64,000 nucleotides of DNA from Bradyrhizobium arachidis (GCF_024758505.1 NZ_CP077970.1:4960001-5024000); one strand, 5' to 3'. Numbered from the stretch's first letter, positions 49,067 through 59,033 are shown. Translations and numbers: made by a program. Notes: generated from the letters alone by a model not told the origin.

Positions 49067-50089
49067 ATGCTCACGCGACGTCACCTTCTCGCGACAGCCG
49101 TCGCCGCGCCCGCCGTGCTTCGCTTCGGCACCGGTACAGCGCATGCCGCCACCACACTGAAGATCTCGCACCAATTCCCGGGCGGCACCATCGACAAGGG
49201 CGATTTCCGCGACCGCCTCTGCCGCATGTTCGCCGCCGAGATCGCCAAGCGCTCCGGCGGCGACCTAGCTGCCGAGATCTATCCGAATTCCTCGCTGATC
49301 AAGACCAACGCGCAGTTCTCCGCGATGCGCAAGGGCGCGCTCGACATCAGCCTCTATCCGATGCCGTATGCCGGCGGCGAATTGCCGGAGACCAATATCG
49401 GGCTGATGCCCGGATTGGTCACGACCTACGACCAGGGTCTGCGCTGGAAGAAGGAGCCGGTCGGCAAGGCGCTGACCGACTTCCTCGCCGACAAGGGCAT
49501 CATCCTGCTCACCTGGGTCTGGCAGGCCGGCGGTGTCGCCAGCCGCTCCAAGCCGATCGTCGCGCCCGAGGATGCCAAGGGCATGAAGGTGCGCGGCGGC
49601 TCGCGCGAGATGGACATGGTGCTGCAGACCGCCGGCGCCTCGGTGCTCTCGGTGCCCTCGAACGAAATCTACGCGGCGATGCAGACCGGCGCGTGCGATG
49701 CCGGCATCACCTCTTCCACCAGCCTGATCTCGTTCCGGCTCGAGGAGGTCTCGAAGTCGCTGACGTCGGGCGCGGGCGCGTCCTACTGGTTCATGCTCGA
49801 GCCTTTGATGATGTCGAAGGCGATCTTCGACAAGCTGCCGAAGAACCACCAGGACATCCTCGTCAAGGTGGGCGCGGAGCTCGAGGCCTTCGGCCGCAAG
49901 GGCGCGCAGGACGACGACGTCGAGGTCGCCAAGGTCTATGAGAAGGCCGGCGCCAAGGTCAGCAATCTCAACGCAGCGACCGTCGGCAAGTGGCGCGACA
50001 TCGCTCGCGACACCGCGTGGAAGGACTACGGCGCGAAGACGGCGACCTCGGCCAACCTCCTGAAGCTCGCCTCCGACGTCTCGGCATGA
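49067..50089 (+). CDS. TRAP transporter substrate-binding protein (DctP family)
   Basis: Periplasmic solute-binding protein of 340 aa. The Tat-like signal (MLTRRHLLATAVAAPAVLRFGTGTAHA, twin Arg) precedes TTLKISHQFPGGTID. Typical DctP blocks follow: RMFAAEIAKRSGGDLAAEIYPNSSLIK, the conserved arginine region KVRGGSREMDMVLQTAGAS and YAAMQTGACDAGITS. GGGGA lies 6 nt before ATG 49067. Genes for the small and large permeases follow with 4-bp overlaps. The ligand is probably a carboxylate bound by the conserved Arg; which one is not visible. Confidence 0.93.
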   Translation: MLTRRHLLATAVAAPAVLRFGTGTAHAATTLKISHQFPGGTIDKGDFRDRLCRMFAAEIAKRSGGDLAAEIYPNSSLIKTNAQFSAMRKGALDISLYPMPYAGGELPETNIGLMPGLVTTYDQGLRWKKEPVGKALTDFLADKGIILLTWVWQAGGVASRSKPIVAPEDAKGMKVRGGSREMDMVLQTAGASVLSVPSNEIYAAMQTGACDAGITSSTSLISFRLEEVSKSLTSGAGASYWFMLEPLMMSKAIFDKLPKNHQDILVKVGAELEAFGRKGAQDDDVEVAKVYEKAGAKVSNLNAATVGKWRDIARDTAWKDYGAKTATSANLLKLASDVSA

Positions 50090-50640
50090 GCCACGGTCCG
50101 CTTCCGGATCGTGACGACGCGACTGACGTCGCCGCGGGCAAAGGCCTTGCGGCGACGGTCGATCGCGGTCTCGCCATCTGCAACAGCATCATCATCGTGT
50201 TCGCCGCAATCGCGCTGGTCGCGGCCTGCGCCATCCTGAGCTACAGTGTGCTGAGCCGCGCGCTGTTCAAGGCCGCAAACTACTGGCAGGACGAAGCCGC
50301 GGTGTTCCTGCTGGTCGGCGCGACCTTCATGACGGCGAGCTATGTGCAGCAGCATCGCGGCCATATCGGCATTGAGGCCTTCGTCGGACTGTTGTCGCCG
50401 CTCGCGAACCGCGTCCGGCTCTGGCTGGTCGATCTCGCGACGCTGCTGTTCTGCGGCTTCTTTACCTGGAAATCCTGGACGCTCGCTCACGAGGCCTACG
50501 TCGACGGCCAGGTCTCCAATTCGATGTGGTCACCGCCGCTCGCCATTCCCTACGTGCTGATGGCGATCGGCATGAGCCTACTTTGTATTCAGATCCTGGT
50601 GCAGCTCGCCCTGCCCTTCACCGGAGCCCAGCGGCGATGA
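50086..50640 (+). CDS. TRAP transporter small permease (DctQ family)
   Basis: 184-aa protein with four TM helices: ICNSIIIVFAAIALVAACAILSYSVLSR, YWQDEAAVFLLVGATFMTASYV, VRLWLVDLATLLFCGFFTW and AIPYVLMAIGMSLLCIQI. Start ATG 50086 overlaps the DctP stop by 4 bp (ATGA) and its stop overlaps the DctM start the same way. DctQ is the scaffold subunit joined to DctM in the membrane. The longer upstream frame sits inside dctP and is rejected. Confidence 0.92.
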   Translation: MSHGPLPDRDDATDVAAGKGLAATVDRGLAICNSIIIVFAAIALVAACAILSYSVLSRALFKAANYWQDEAAVFLLVGATFMTASYVQQHRGHIGIEAFVGLLSPLANRVRLWLVDLATLLFCGFFTWKSWTLAHEAYVDGQVSNSMWSPPLAIPYVLMAIGMSLLCIQILVQLALPFTGAQRR

Positions 50641-51995
50641 GCGTGTTCGGCATTGGACTGGCCTATGGCATCGCGACTCTGGTCGTGATGTTTTCGGGGA
50701 TGCCGATCGCATTCGCGCTCGGCGCGGTGGCGCTGGTGTTCATGGGCATCTACATGCCCGCGGCTTCGCTCGATACGGTCACGCAAAACGTTTACGAGGA
50801 GATGGCCTCGATCACATTGCTGTCGATCCCGCTCTTCATCCTGAAGGGCGCGGCGATCGGCAAGTCGCGCGCCGGCCAGGACCTTTATTTGGCCTTGCAT
50901 GCGTGGCTGCACCGCGTGCCCGGCGGCCTCGGCGTCGCCAATGTTTTCGCCTGCGCGCTGTTCGCGGCGATGGCCGGCTCCTCGCCCGCGACCTGCTCGG
51001 CGATCGGCTCGGCCGGCATCCCCGAGATGCGCAAGCGCGGCTATTCCGGCGGCTTTGCGGCCGGCATCATCGCCGCAGGCGGCACGCTCGGCATTTTGCT
51101 GCCCCCCTCGATCACCATGATCCTGTTCGCGGTCGCCGCCGAAAAATCGCTGGGACGCCTGTTTCTCGCCGGCATCGGCCCCGGACTGCTGCTGGTCACG
51201 CTGTTCGGCGTCTATGCCGTGATCCGCTTCCGCCAGGAATACGCGGCGGCCGAAGCGGCCTACCAGAAAAGCGGCACGGAGGCTGCGATCCTGGCGCGCG
51301 ACGAGTACACCCTCGCCGAGCGCTTCAGCATGCTGCCCCGCGTGATTCCCTTCGTGCTGCTGCTCACCGGCGTCATGATCGCGCTCTATGGCGGCTACGC
51401 GACCCCGTCGGAAACGGCGGGCCTCGGGGGACTACTCGCGCTCGGCTTGATCGCGCTGATCTATGGTGTCTGGCGGCCGAGCGACCTCGGGCCGATCATG
51501 AAGTCGACGATCCGCGAGTCCACCATGCTGATGATGATCATCGGCATGTCGCTGCTCTATTCCTACGTGATGAGCTACCTGCACATCTCGCAGTCGGCGG
51601 CTGAATCCATCGTCGCGATGCACCTGCCGCGCTGGGGCCTGTTGTTCGCGATCCTCGCCATGGTGGTCGTGCTCGGCTTCTTCCTGCCTCCGGTCTCGAT
51701 CATCCTGATGACCGCGCCGATCATCCTGCCGCCGCTCCGCGCCGCCAATTTCGACATCATCTGGTTCGGCGTGGTCATGACCATCGTGATGGAGATGGGG
51801 CTGATCCATCCGCCTGTCGGGCTCAACATCTTCGTCATCCGCAATGTCGCGCCGGACATCCCCCTGAGCGAAGTGATCTGGGGCACCCTGCCCTTCGTCC
51901 TGCTGATGATGGCAGCCGTGCTGCTGCTGTGCTTCGTGCCGGGGATCTCGACCTGGTTGCCGGACCTCGTGATGGGGCCGGACGGGAGCCACTAG
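50637..51995 (+). CDS. TRAP transporter large permease (DctM family)
   Basis: 452-aa membrane transporter subunit that moves the substrate with a sodium gradient. Hallmarks: SIPLFILKGAAIG, FAAMAGSSPATCSAIGSAGIPEMRKRGY, LGILLPPSITMILFAV and the second-repeat GLIHPPVGLNIFVI. Twelve or so hydrophobic segments. The start overlaps the DctQ stop (ATGA), completing a DctP-DctQ-DctM operon. The operon ends at a palindromic repeat that probably stops transcription. Confidence 0.94.
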   Translation: MSVFGIGLAYGIATLVVMFSGMPIAFALGAVALVFMGIYMPAASLDTVTQNVYEEMASITLLSIPLFILKGAAIGKSRAGQDLYLALHAWLHRVPGGLGVANVFACALFAAMAGSSPATCSAIGSAGIPEMRKRGYSGGFAAGIIAAGGTLGILLPPSITMILFAVAAEKSLGRLFLAGIGPGLLLVTLFGVYAVIRFRQEYAAAEAAYQKSGTEAAILARDEYTLAERFSMLPRVIPFVLLLTGVMIALYGGYATPSETAGLGGLLALGLIALIYGVWRPSDLGPIMKSTIRESTMLMMIIGMSLLYSYVMSYLHISQSAAESIVAMHLPRWGLLFAILAMVVVLGFFLPPVSIILMTAPIILPPLRAANFDIIWFGVVMTIVMEMGLIHPPVGLNIFVIRNVAPDIPLSEVIWGTLPFVLLMMAAVLLLCFVPGISTWLPDLVMGPDGSH

Positions 51996-52011
51996 CTGCA
52001 ATCGCAACTGC

Positions 52012-52101
52012 CGTAGGGTGGGTTAGCGAAGCGTAACCCGCCTCTTCTGTTTCCGCTGAAAGAAAAGAGGTGGGTTACGCCTTCGGCTAACCCACCCTAC
52101 G
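52012..52101. repeat. Palindromic repeat between converging operons
   Basis: CGTAGGGTGGGTTAGC at 52012-52027 is perfectly complementary to GCTAACCCACCCTACG at 52086-52101. Inner GTAACCC and GGGTTAC also pair. The element is about 90 bp, a kind that I recall as common in Bradyrhizobium. Its right end contains the TAG stop (52097-52099 on the minus strand) of the HMG-CoA lyase gene. It likely terminates both the TRAP and the leucine operons. Confidence 0.9.
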
Positions 52102-53014
52102 AAGCTGTCCGCTTTTTCTTTGCGTTCAGCGCGGATGCGACGCGGCTCACCGGCGGCTTGCCTAGCACACCGCTCATCTCGTTGGTCGCCGCGAGCAGCT
52201 TCTCCATGTCGATCCCGGTTTTGATCCCCATGCCCTCAAGCATGTAGACGACGTCCTCGGTCGCGACGTTACCCGTTGCGCCAGGCGCGTAGGGACAGCC
52301 ACCCAGCCCGCCGGCGGCGGCGTCGATCACGCGGACGCCCTCCTCCATGCCTGCATAGAGGTTTGCGAGCGCCTGGCCGTAGGTGTCGTGGAAGTGCATC
52401 GCGAGCTTGGCCACCGGAATGTGCGTGGCCACTGCGCGAAGCATCTCCTTGGCCTTGACGGGCGTGCCGACACCGATGGTGTCGCCGAGCGAGATTTCGT
52501 AGCAGCCGAGGTCCCACAAGGCCTTTGCAAGGTCGGCCACCGCCTTCGACTTGATCTCGCCATCGAACGGGCAGCCCAGGACGCAGGAGATATAGCCGCG
52601 CACCTTGACGCCGTCGGCCCTGGCGCGCGCCAGCACCGGCTTGAACCGCTCGATCGACTCCGCGACCGAGCAATTGATGTTGGCGCGCGAAAACCCCTCG
52701 GAGGCAGCCGCGAACACCGAGACCACCTGTGCGCCCGCCGCGCGCGCGGCGTCATAACCCTTTTCGTTCGGTACCAGTACGTGGAATTCCGCGCCCTTGA
52801 CGTGGCCTATTCCGCGCAACACCTGATCCGAGCTCGCCATCTGCGGAATCGCCTTCGGCGAGACGAAGGCGCCGACCTCGACCGTGCGGAGACCGGCCGC
52901 AACAAGCGCCTCGACAAAAGCGATACGCGCCTCGACGCTGACCGGCGTCTTCTCGTTCTGCAGGCCGTCGCGCGGCCCCATTTCGATGATGCGGACCTGG
53001 TCACTCATGGTCAT
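52097..53014 (-). CDS. mvaB: Hydroxymethylglutaryl-CoA lyase
   Basis: Last step of leucine catabolism: splits HMG-CoA to acetoacetate and acetyl-CoA. 305 aa from ATG 53014 (MTMSDQVRIIEMGPRDGLQNE). The TIM-barrel metal and substrate motifs include GPRDGLQNE, VEVGAFVSPKAIPQM, LGDTIGVGTP and MHFHDTYGQALAN (metal His pair), and the catalytic Cys loop GLGGCPYAPGATGN (C240). It begins 1 bp after the methylcrotonyl-CoA carboxylase alpha gene. The C-terminal KKKRTAS and stop codon come from the repeat junction. Belongs to the ivd-mcc operon. Confidence 0.95.
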   Translation of the reverse strand: MTMSDQVRIIEMGPRDGLQNEKTPVSVEARIAFVEALVAAGLRTVEVGAFVSPKAIPQMASSDQVLRGIGHVKGAEFHVLVPNEKGYDAARAAGAQVVSVFAAASEGFSRANINCSVAESIERFKPVLARARADGVKVRGYISCVLGCPFDGEIKSKAVADLAKALWDLGCYEISLGDTIGVGTPVKAKEMLRAVATHIPVAKLAMHFHDTYGQALANLYAGMEEGVRVIDAAAGGLGGCPYAPGATGNVATEDVVYMLEGMGIKTGIDMEKLLAATNEMSGVLGKPPVSRVASALNAKKKRTAS

Positions 53015-53015
53015 C

Positions 53016-55019
53016 TCACTCGCCTGATGGTTCGACCTCGGCAAGCTCGACGCCCTCCTGCACGATGTCGCCGACCTTGCACTTGATGGCCTTCAAGATG
53101 CCGGCAAACGGCGCGCGCAGCGTCTGTTCCATCTTCATGACTTCCAGCGTCAGGATGGCGGCGCCCTTTTCGAGGGTCGCGCCCTCCTCCGCCAGCACGG
53201 CAACCACCGTCCCCGGCAGGGGCGCTGCGATCTTGTCCTCGCCGGCATGCTCCTCGGTCTCGCCGCCGAACGGATCGACCCAATGCAGGTCGAACCGGCC
53301 GTTGCGGGTGCGCAGGTACAGCTCATGGCCGTCGATCACGGCAGCAACCTGCGATTTGACCCCGTCAAGAGTCAGATCAAACCCGCCTTCACGCGGCGCG
53401 ATCCCAAAGGCAAGCTCGCGCTCGCCAATCACCAGCGTCAAGGGACCGCTGCCATAGTTGAGCGCGATCTTCTGCTCGGGCCCGTGCCCGACACGGAAGG
53501 AGAAGCTGCGCTGCCGCCGGCCGACGGGCATCCAGCCATAAGTCTGCCACGGCGAATGTGCCTCGGCCGATACCACCCTGCGCTCGTCATTGACGATCGC
53601 CGCCACCGCTGTGCACAGTTCCAGCTCACCGGGCGCAGCGCCCGCCGCCGTGAGGCCCGCCAGCTCCCGCTCGATGAAGCCCGTGTCGATCGCGTTTGCC
53701 CGCACCTTTTGATGCGAGATCAACGCCGACAGGAAGGGAATGTTGGTCACGATTCCGCGGACGTCTGACACCTCGAGCCCGCGGTTCAGCCGCTCGATCG
53801 CCGCATCGCGCGTCGGCGCCCAGGCGATCATTTTTGCGAGCATCGCGTCGTAATATGGCGAGACCGCATCGCCCTCGCGATAGCCGGCGTCGATGCGCAA
53901 TCCGCCGGTTTCCTGCGGCAGGCGCCAGGTCGAGATCTTGCCGACCGACGGCATGAAGTTCTTGGTCGGGTTTTCGGCGTAGACGCGGGCCTCAATAGCG
54001 TGGCCGTTGAGGCGGATTTCGTCCTGCCTGAGCGGCAGCTCTTCGCCAAAGGCGACGCGCAATTGCCATTCGACGAGGTCGACACCCGTGATCAGCTCGG
54101 TCACGGGATGTTCGACTTGAAGGCGCGTGTTCATCTCGATGAAGAACACGTCCTTGCCGTCGGATACGAACTCGATGGTGCCGGCACCGACATAGCCGAC
54201 CGCACCTGCCGCCTTGCGCGCAGCCGCGCAAACTGTCTCGCGCTGAGCGCCATTGAGCGTCGGCGACGGCGCTTCCTCGATCACCTTCTGATGCCGGCGC
54301 TGCAACGTGCATTCGCGCTCGAACAGCGACAGCAAATTGCCGTGGCTGTCGCCGATCACCTGCACCTCGATATGGCGGGGATTGTCGACATACTTCTCGA
54401 TCAGCATGGTGTCGTCGCCGAACGCGGCCTTGGCCTCACGCTTGGCGCTGACGATGGCGGGCCCAAGCTCGGCCGCCGAGCGGACGATGCGCATGCCGCG
54501 GCCGCCGCCACCGGCAGAGGCCTTCACGAGCACGGGGAAGCCGATCTTCTCGGCCGACTTCGACAGCGTCGCCTCGTCCTGGGCTTCGCCGTGATAGCCC
54601 GGCACCAGCGGGACGCCCGCCTTCTCCATCAGAGCTTTGGAGCCGGACTTCGAGCCCATCGCCGTCATCATCTCGGCGGTCGGACCGACGAAGACGAGGC
54701 CAGCATTGAGGCAGGCCTGCGCGAACTCGGCATTTTCGGACAGAAAGCCGTAGCCGGGATGCACCGCCTCGGCGCCGGTTTTCCGCGCGGCCTCGATCAG
54801 CCGCTCGACGTTGAGATAGCTGTCGCGCGCCCGTGCCGGACCGAGCAGCACGGCTTCATCGGCCATCGCAACGTGCATCGCATCGCGATCGGCTTCGGAA
54901 TAGACGGCCACGGTACGCAGGCCCATGTCGCGGGCGGTGCGGATGACGCGGCAGGCGATCTCGCCGCGGTTGGCGATCAGCAGCGTGCGAAAGCGCCGGT
55001 AGAGTCTTGAGCGGTCCAT
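53016..55019 (-). CDS. 3-methylcrotonyl-CoA carboxylase, alpha (biotin carboxylase/BCCP) subunit
   Basis: ATP-dependent carboxylation subunit with attached biotin, 667 aa from ATG 55019. Biotin carboxylase N-domain: LLIANRGEIACRVIRTARDMGL; ATP-grasp: KASAGGGGRGMRIV; catalytic IEMNTRLQVEHPVTE. A BT domain follows, then the BCCP domain with biotinyl lysine K629 in LEVMKMEQTLRAP. It pairs with the carboxyltransferase beta subunit encoded 4 bp upstream. Geranyl-CoA carboxylase alpha is a close alternative, but the ivd and HMG-CoA lyase neighbours favour leucine breakdown. Confidence 0.94.
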   Translation of the reverse strand: MDRSRLYRRFRTLLIANRGEIACRVIRTARDMGLRTVAVYSEADRDAMHVAMADEAVLLGPARARDSYLNVERLIEAARKTGAEAVHPGYGFLSENAEFAQACLNAGLVFVGPTAEMMTAMGSKSGSKALMEKAGVPLVPGYHGEAQDEATLSKSAEKIGFPVLVKASAGGGGRGMRIVRSAAELGPAIVSAKREAKAAFGDDTMLIEKYVDNPRHIEVQVIGDSHGNLLSLFERECTLQRRHQKVIEEAPSPTLNGAQRETVCAAARKAAGAVGYVGAGTIEFVSDGKDVFFIEMNTRLQVEHPVTELITGVDLVEWQLRVAFGEELPLRQDEIRLNGHAIEARVYAENPTKNFMPSVGKISTWRLPQETGGLRIDAGYREGDAVSPYYDAMLAKMIAWAPTRDAAIERLNRGLEVSDVRGIVTNIPFLSALISHQKVRANAIDTGFIERELAGLTAAGAAPGELELCTAVAAIVNDERRVVSAEAHSPWQTYGWMPVGRRQRSFSFRVGHGPEQKIALNYGSGPLTLVIGERELAFGIAPREGGFDLTLDGVKSQVAAVIDGHELYLRTRNGRFDLHWVDPFGGETEEHAGEDKIAAPLPGTVVAVLAEEGATLEKGAAILTLEVMKMEQTLRAPFAGILKAIKCKVGDIVQEGVELAEVEPSGE

Positions 55020-55023
55020 CGCG

Positions 55024-56628
55024 TCACATCCTGAACAGGCCAAACTTGGTGGGTTCAATCGGGGCGTTGGCGGCCGCCGACAGGCCGAGCCCGAGCACGA
55101 GGCGGGTGTCGGCGGGGTCGATCACGCCGTCATCCCAGAGCCGCGCGGTCGCGTAATACGGATGCCCCTGGCTTTCATACTGGTTGCGGATCGGGCTGCG
55201 GAATTTTTCTTCCTCTTCCTTCGACCAGCTATCGCCCTTGGCCTCGATATTGTCGCGCCGGACCTGGCTCAGCACCATCGAGGCCTGCTCGCCGCCCATC
55301 ACGGAGATGCGCGCGTTGGGCCACATCCAGAGGAAGCGCGGTGAGTAGGCGCGCCCGCACATGCCGTAATTGCCGGCGCCATAGGAGCCACCGATCACGA
55401 CCGTGAACTTTGGTACCGAGGCGGTCGCAACCGCCGTCACCAGCTTGGCGCCGTCACGCGCGATGCCGCCGGCCTCGTATTTCTTGCCGACCATGAAGCC
55501 CGTGATGTTCTGCAGGAACACCAGCGGGATGCCGCGCTGGCAGCATAGCTCGATGAAATGCGCGCCCTTCAGCGAACTCTCGCTGAACAGAATGCCGTTG
55601 TTGGCGATGATGCCGACCGGATAGCCCCAGATATGGGCAAAGCCGCAGACCAGCGTCGTGCCATAGAGCTTCTTGAACTCGTCGAACTCGGAGCCATCGA
55701 CGATGCGCGCAACGATGTCGCGCACGTCAAAGGGTTTTCGTCCGTCCACGGGCACGACGCCGTAGATCTCCTCCGCCGCAAACAGCGGGTCGCGCGGCGG
55801 GTGCATGTTGAGGTTCGGCCGCGTCGGCGGCTTCAAGGTGCCGACGATGCGCCGGGCGATGCCGATCGCATGCGCGTCGTTCTGTGCGTAATGGTCGGTG
55901 ACGCCGGACTGCCGCGAATGCACGTCGGCGCCGCCCAGCTCCTCCGCGCTGACGACCTCGCCGGTCGCGGCCTTCACCAGCGGCGGACCGCCGAGGAAGA
56001 TGGTCCCCTGATTGCGCACGATGATGCTCTCGTCCGACATCGCCGGCACATAGGCGCCACCGGCTGTGCAGGAGCCCATGACGATGGCGATCTGCGGAAT
56101 CCCCTGCGAAGACATCTGCGCCTGATTGTAGAAGATGCGGCCAAAATGCCGCTCGTCCGGAAAGATCTCATCCTGCATCGGCAGGAAAGCGCCGCCGGAA
56201 TCGACCATGTAGACGCAAGGCAGATTGTTCTGCCGCGCCACGTCCTGTGCGCGCAGATGCTTCTTCACGGTCATCGGGTAGTAGGTGCCGCCCTTGATGG
56301 TGGCGTCGTTGGCGACGATGACGCATTCGCGGCCCGAGATGCGCCCGACGCCGGTGACCACGCTCGCCGAATGCACGTCGCCGCCATAAAGGCCATAAGC
56401 AGCAAGCGGCGATAGCTCCAGAAACGAGGTGCCGGGATCGACCAGGAGATCGACCCGCTCGCGCGCCAGCATCTTGCCGCGCGAGGTGTGGCGGTTGCGC
56501 GAGGCCTCGCCGCCGCCGCCGGCGACCTGGCTGAGTTTTTCGCGCAGATCGGCGACGAGCGCGCGCATGGCTTCCGCATTGCGCGCAAAATCCTGGGACG
56601 ACGGATCGATACTGGAATGGAGCAGCAT
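55024..56628 (-). CDS. 3-methylcrotonyl-CoA carboxylase, beta (carboxyltransferase) subunit
   Basis: Transfers the carboxyl group from biotin to 3-methylcrotonyl-CoA, 534 aa (normal). Carboxyltransferase motifs: [78 protein letters not shown], and [25 protein letters not shown], ending in [10 protein letters not shown] and [19 protein letters not shown]. Follows ivd after about 100 bp that contains a hairpin (56679-56709). Same operon as the alpha subunit and lyase. Confidence 0.95.
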   Translation of the reverse strand: MLLHSSIDPSSQDFARNAEAMRALVADLREKLSQVAGGGGEASRNRHTSRGKMLARERVDLLVDPGTSFLELSPLAAYGLYGGDVHSASVVTGVGRISGRECVIVANDATIKGGTYYPMTVKKHLRAQDVARQNNLPCVYMVDSGGAFLPMQDEIFPDERHFGRIFYNQAQMSSQGIPQIAIVMGSCTAGGAYVPAMSDESIIVRNQGTIFLGGPPLVKAATGEVVSAEELGGADVHSRQSGVTDHYAQNDAHAIGIARRIVGTLKPPTRPNLNMHPPRDPLFAAEEIYGVVPVDGRKPFDVRDIVARIVDGSEFDEFKKLYGTTLVCGFAHIWGYPVGIIANNGILFSESSLKGAHFIELCCQRGIPLVFLQNITGFMVGKKYEAGGIARDGAKLVTAVATASVPKFTVVIGGSYGAGNYGMCGRAYSPRFLWMWPNARISVMGGEQASMVLSQVRRDNIEAKGDSWSKEEEEKFRSPIRNQYESQGHPYYATARLWDDGVIDPADTRLVLGLGLSAAANAPIEPTKFGLFRM

Positions 56629-56678
56629 GTTTCCCGCGCTTCTCTCGACTTGGTGGGGATGCGGTTGAGGGATTGAAG

Positions 56679-56709
56679 TGCCGCGAAAGGCTTAAGCATT
56701 TCCGCGGCA
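56679..56709. promoter_or_regulatory. Intercistronic hairpin between ivd and mcc beta genes
   Basis: TGCCGCG at 56679-56685 pairs with CGCGGCA at 56703-56709, loop AAAGGCTTAAGCATTTC. A second small palindrome, GCAATTCCAATTGC, lies at 56707-56720. No T-run follows on the minus strand, so it is more likely an RNA-stability or attenuation element than a full terminator. Confidence 0.5.
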
Positions 56710-56728
56710 ATTCCAATTGCGCTGGGGC

Positions 56729-57901
56729 TTACGCCGTCTCCGCCATCAGCTCGCGGCCGATCAGCATGCGCCGCACCTCCGAGGTGCCCGCGCCGATCTC
56801 GTAGAGTTTGGCGTCGCACCACAGACGCCCGGTCGGAAACTCGCTGGTGTAGCCGACGCCGCCGAGCGCCTGGATCGCCTCGCCCGCCATCCACGTCGCC
56901 TTCTCGGCCGAATAGAGGATCGCGGCCGCTGCGTCCTTGCGCAGCGTCCTTGCATGGCCGCCACGGTCGCAAGCGCGTCCGACGGCGTAGACATAGGCGC
57001 GCGTGGCCTGCCAGGTCGAATACATGTCGGCGAGTTTGCCCTGCATGAGCTGGAAGTCGCCGATCGGCTGACCGAACTGCTTGCGCTCGTGCATGTAGGG
57101 CACCACCACGTCCATGCAGGCGGCCATGATGCCGAGCGGACCGCCGGACAGCACGGCGCGCTCATAGTCGAGGCCGGACATCAAAACCTTGACGCCTTCG
57201 CCGACATTGCCCAGCACGTTCTCTGCCGGCACCTCGCACTCGTCGAAGAACAAGGGATAGGTGTTGGAGCCGCGCATGCCGAGCTTGTCGAGATGCTGGC
57301 CGTGGGTGAACCCCCTGAAACCTTTCTCGATCAGGAAGGCGGTCATACCGCGCGGACCGGCCTCCGGATCAGTCTTGGCATAGACCACGAGCACGTCCGC
57401 ATCGCCGCCATTGGTGATCCACATCTTGGAGCCGTTGAGCACGTAGCGGTCGCCGCGCTTGTCTGCGCGCAGCTTCATCGAGACGACGTCGGAGCCCGCA
57501 CCGGGCTCGGACATCGCAAGCGCGCCGACATATTCGCCGGAGATCAGTTTTGGCAGATAGCGCTTGCGCTGCGCATCATTGCCGTTGCGGCGGATCTGGT
57601 TGACGCAGAGATTGGAATGGGCACCGTAGGACAGGCCGATCGCGGCCGAGCCGCGCGAAATCTCCTCCAGCGCCACGATATGGGCAAGATAGCCCATGTT
57701 GGAGCCGCCATACTCCTCCGGCGCGGTCATGCCGAGCAGCCCGAGGTCGCCGAACCGTTTCCAGAGGTCGGCCGGGAACAGATTGGCCTTCTCGACCTCG
57801 GCGGCGCGCGGCGCAACCTCGGCCTCCACGAAGGCGCGCACGGTGTCGCGCAGCATCGCGATGTCTTCGCCCAGATCGAAGTCGATGCTCGGGATGTTCA
57901 A
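56729..57901 (-). CDS. ivd: Isovaleryl-CoA dehydrogenase
   Basis: FAD-dependent acyl-CoA dehydrogenase that oxidises isovaleryl-CoA to 3-methylcrotonyl-CoA, 390 aa. Motifs: the N-terminal domain to LYGM-like [33 protein letters not shown]-contact [42 protein letters not shown], and [25 protein letters not shown], where the IVD-specific catalytic Glu (in DYERAV) lies. [35 protein letters not shown] ends it. It is the first gene of the operon, divergent from the AraC-type regulator (about 100 bp between starts). Confidence 0.95.
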   Translation of the reverse strand: MNIPSIDFDLGEDIAMLRDTVRAFVEAEVAPRAAEVEKANLFPADLWKRFGDLGLLGMTAPEEYGGSNMGYLAHIVALEEISRGSAAIGLSYGAHSNLCVNQIRRNGNDAQRKRYLPKLISGEYVGALAMSEPGAGSDVVSMKLRADKRGDRYVLNGSKMWITNGGDADVLVVYAKTDPEAGPRGMTAFLIEKGFRGFTHGQHLDKLGMRGSNTYPLFFDECEVPAENVLGNVGEGVKVLMSGLDYERAVLSGGPLGIMAACMDVVVPYMHERKQFGQPIGDFQLMQGKLADMYSTWQATRAYVYAVGRACDRGGHARTLRKDAAAAILYSAEKATWMAGEAIQALGGVGYTSEFPTGRLWCDAKLYEIGAGTSEVRRMLIGRELMAETA

Positions 57902-58004
57902 GGGCTGCTCCTCCGTTTTTTATCTCCCGCCGACCCTAGTCTTAGCCCGGTATCCTGTCTGTCGAAAAGGTTGCATTTTCCGCCATACTTGGCGAAGGTT
58001 CCGC

Positions 58005-59033
58005 ATGCCCTTCCAGGCCTCCGCAGCAACGCCCCGCCGCGCCGTCACGCCCGCCGCCTTCGTCCGGGGCGTGGTTGCGGCCTACGCCAAATATGGCGGT
58101 GACCCCACCGAGGCTCTGGCCAGGGGCCAGGTGCCGGATGCCCTCCTGACATCGGCGGACGCCCGGGTCACGGCGGCGCAGTTCGAGGCCCTGGCGGGCC
58201 ACGCCATGCGCGAGCTCGACGACGAGGCGCTCGGCTGGTTCTCGCGGCGATTGCCCTGGGGCAGCTACGGCATGCTGTGCCGCGCCTCGATCACCGCGCC
58301 CAATCTCGAGGTCGCGCTCAAGCGCTGGTGCCGGCATCACCGCTATCTCACCGAGGACGTGCTGTTCCAACTCACGATCGGCGACGAGGCCGCAATCATC
58401 TCGATCCGTGAGCAGTGCGACCTCGGCCCTCTGCGCGAGTTCTGCCTGGTCACCCTGCTCCGCTATGTCCTCGGCTTCTCCTGCTGGGCCGTCGATTCCG
58501 CGATTGCGCTTCGGTCGGCGGAATTCCCGTTTCGCCAACCGGGGCATGTTTCGGTCTATCCGACCATCTTCTGCAGGGACGTGCGGTTCGACGCGGCGCG
58601 CGCAACCATCACCTTCGACAAACGCTATCTCGCGCTCCCGCTCAAACGCAGCGCCGACGACCTCGACGAGATGTTGAAGGGCGCCCTGCGCCTCACCGTA
58701 CTGCCCTACCGGCGCGACCGTCTGCTGGTCGAGCGCGTCAGGCGCGTGTTGCGCAATGCGCGCGGACGCATTCTCGGTGCGGAGGATGTCGCGGCCGAAC
58801 TCGCGCTGTCGACCCGCACCATGCACCGCCGCCTGCGCGAAGAGTCCACCTCCCTGCGCGCGCTGAAGGAAGAGACAAAGCTCGAGCTCGCCAAGTCGGA
58901 GCTGATGCGCGGCCGCGCGCCGATCAAGCGCATCGCCGAACTCGCGGGCTTCCGCAACGAAAAGAGTTTTTCGCGCGCCTTCCGCAACTGGACCGGGACA
59001 TCGCCGCGAGACTTTCGCGGGAAAAATCGGTAA
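58005..59033 (+). CDS. AraC-type transcriptional regulator (arabinose-binding-like N-domain), probable regulator of the leucine operon
   Basis: 342 aa from ATG 58005. The N-terminal 180 residues are the AraC-type Arabinose_bd domain (AAYAKYGGDPTEALARGQVPD, DDEALGWFSRRLPWGSYGMLCRASITAPNLEVALKRWCRHH). The C-terminus carries the double HTH (GAEDVAAELALSTRTMHRRLREE and IKRIAELAGFRNEKSFSRAFRNWTGTSPRDFR). It starts 103 bp from the divergent ivd start, the classic layout of a pathway regulator. In Pseudomonas the equivalent liu operon uses a MerR-type LiuR, so an AraC regulator here would be a different solution. Target and ligand (isovaleryl-CoA?) are inferred. Confidence 0.88.
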   Translation: MPFQASAATPRRAVTPAAFVRGVVAAYAKYGGDPTEALARGQVPDALLTSADARVTAAQFEALAGHAMRELDDEALGWFSRRLPWGSYGMLCRASITAPNLEVALKRWCRHHRYLTEDVLFQLTIGDEAAIISIREQCDLGPLREFCLVTLLRYVLGFSCWAVDSAIALRSAEFPFRQPGHVSVYPTIFCRDVRFDAARATITFDKRYLALPLKRSADDLDEMLKGALRLTVLPYRRDRLLVERVRRVLRNARGRILGAEDVAAELALSTRTMHRRLREESTSLRALKEETKLELAKSELMRGRAPIKRIAELAGFRNEKSFSRAFRNWTGTSPRDFRGKNR

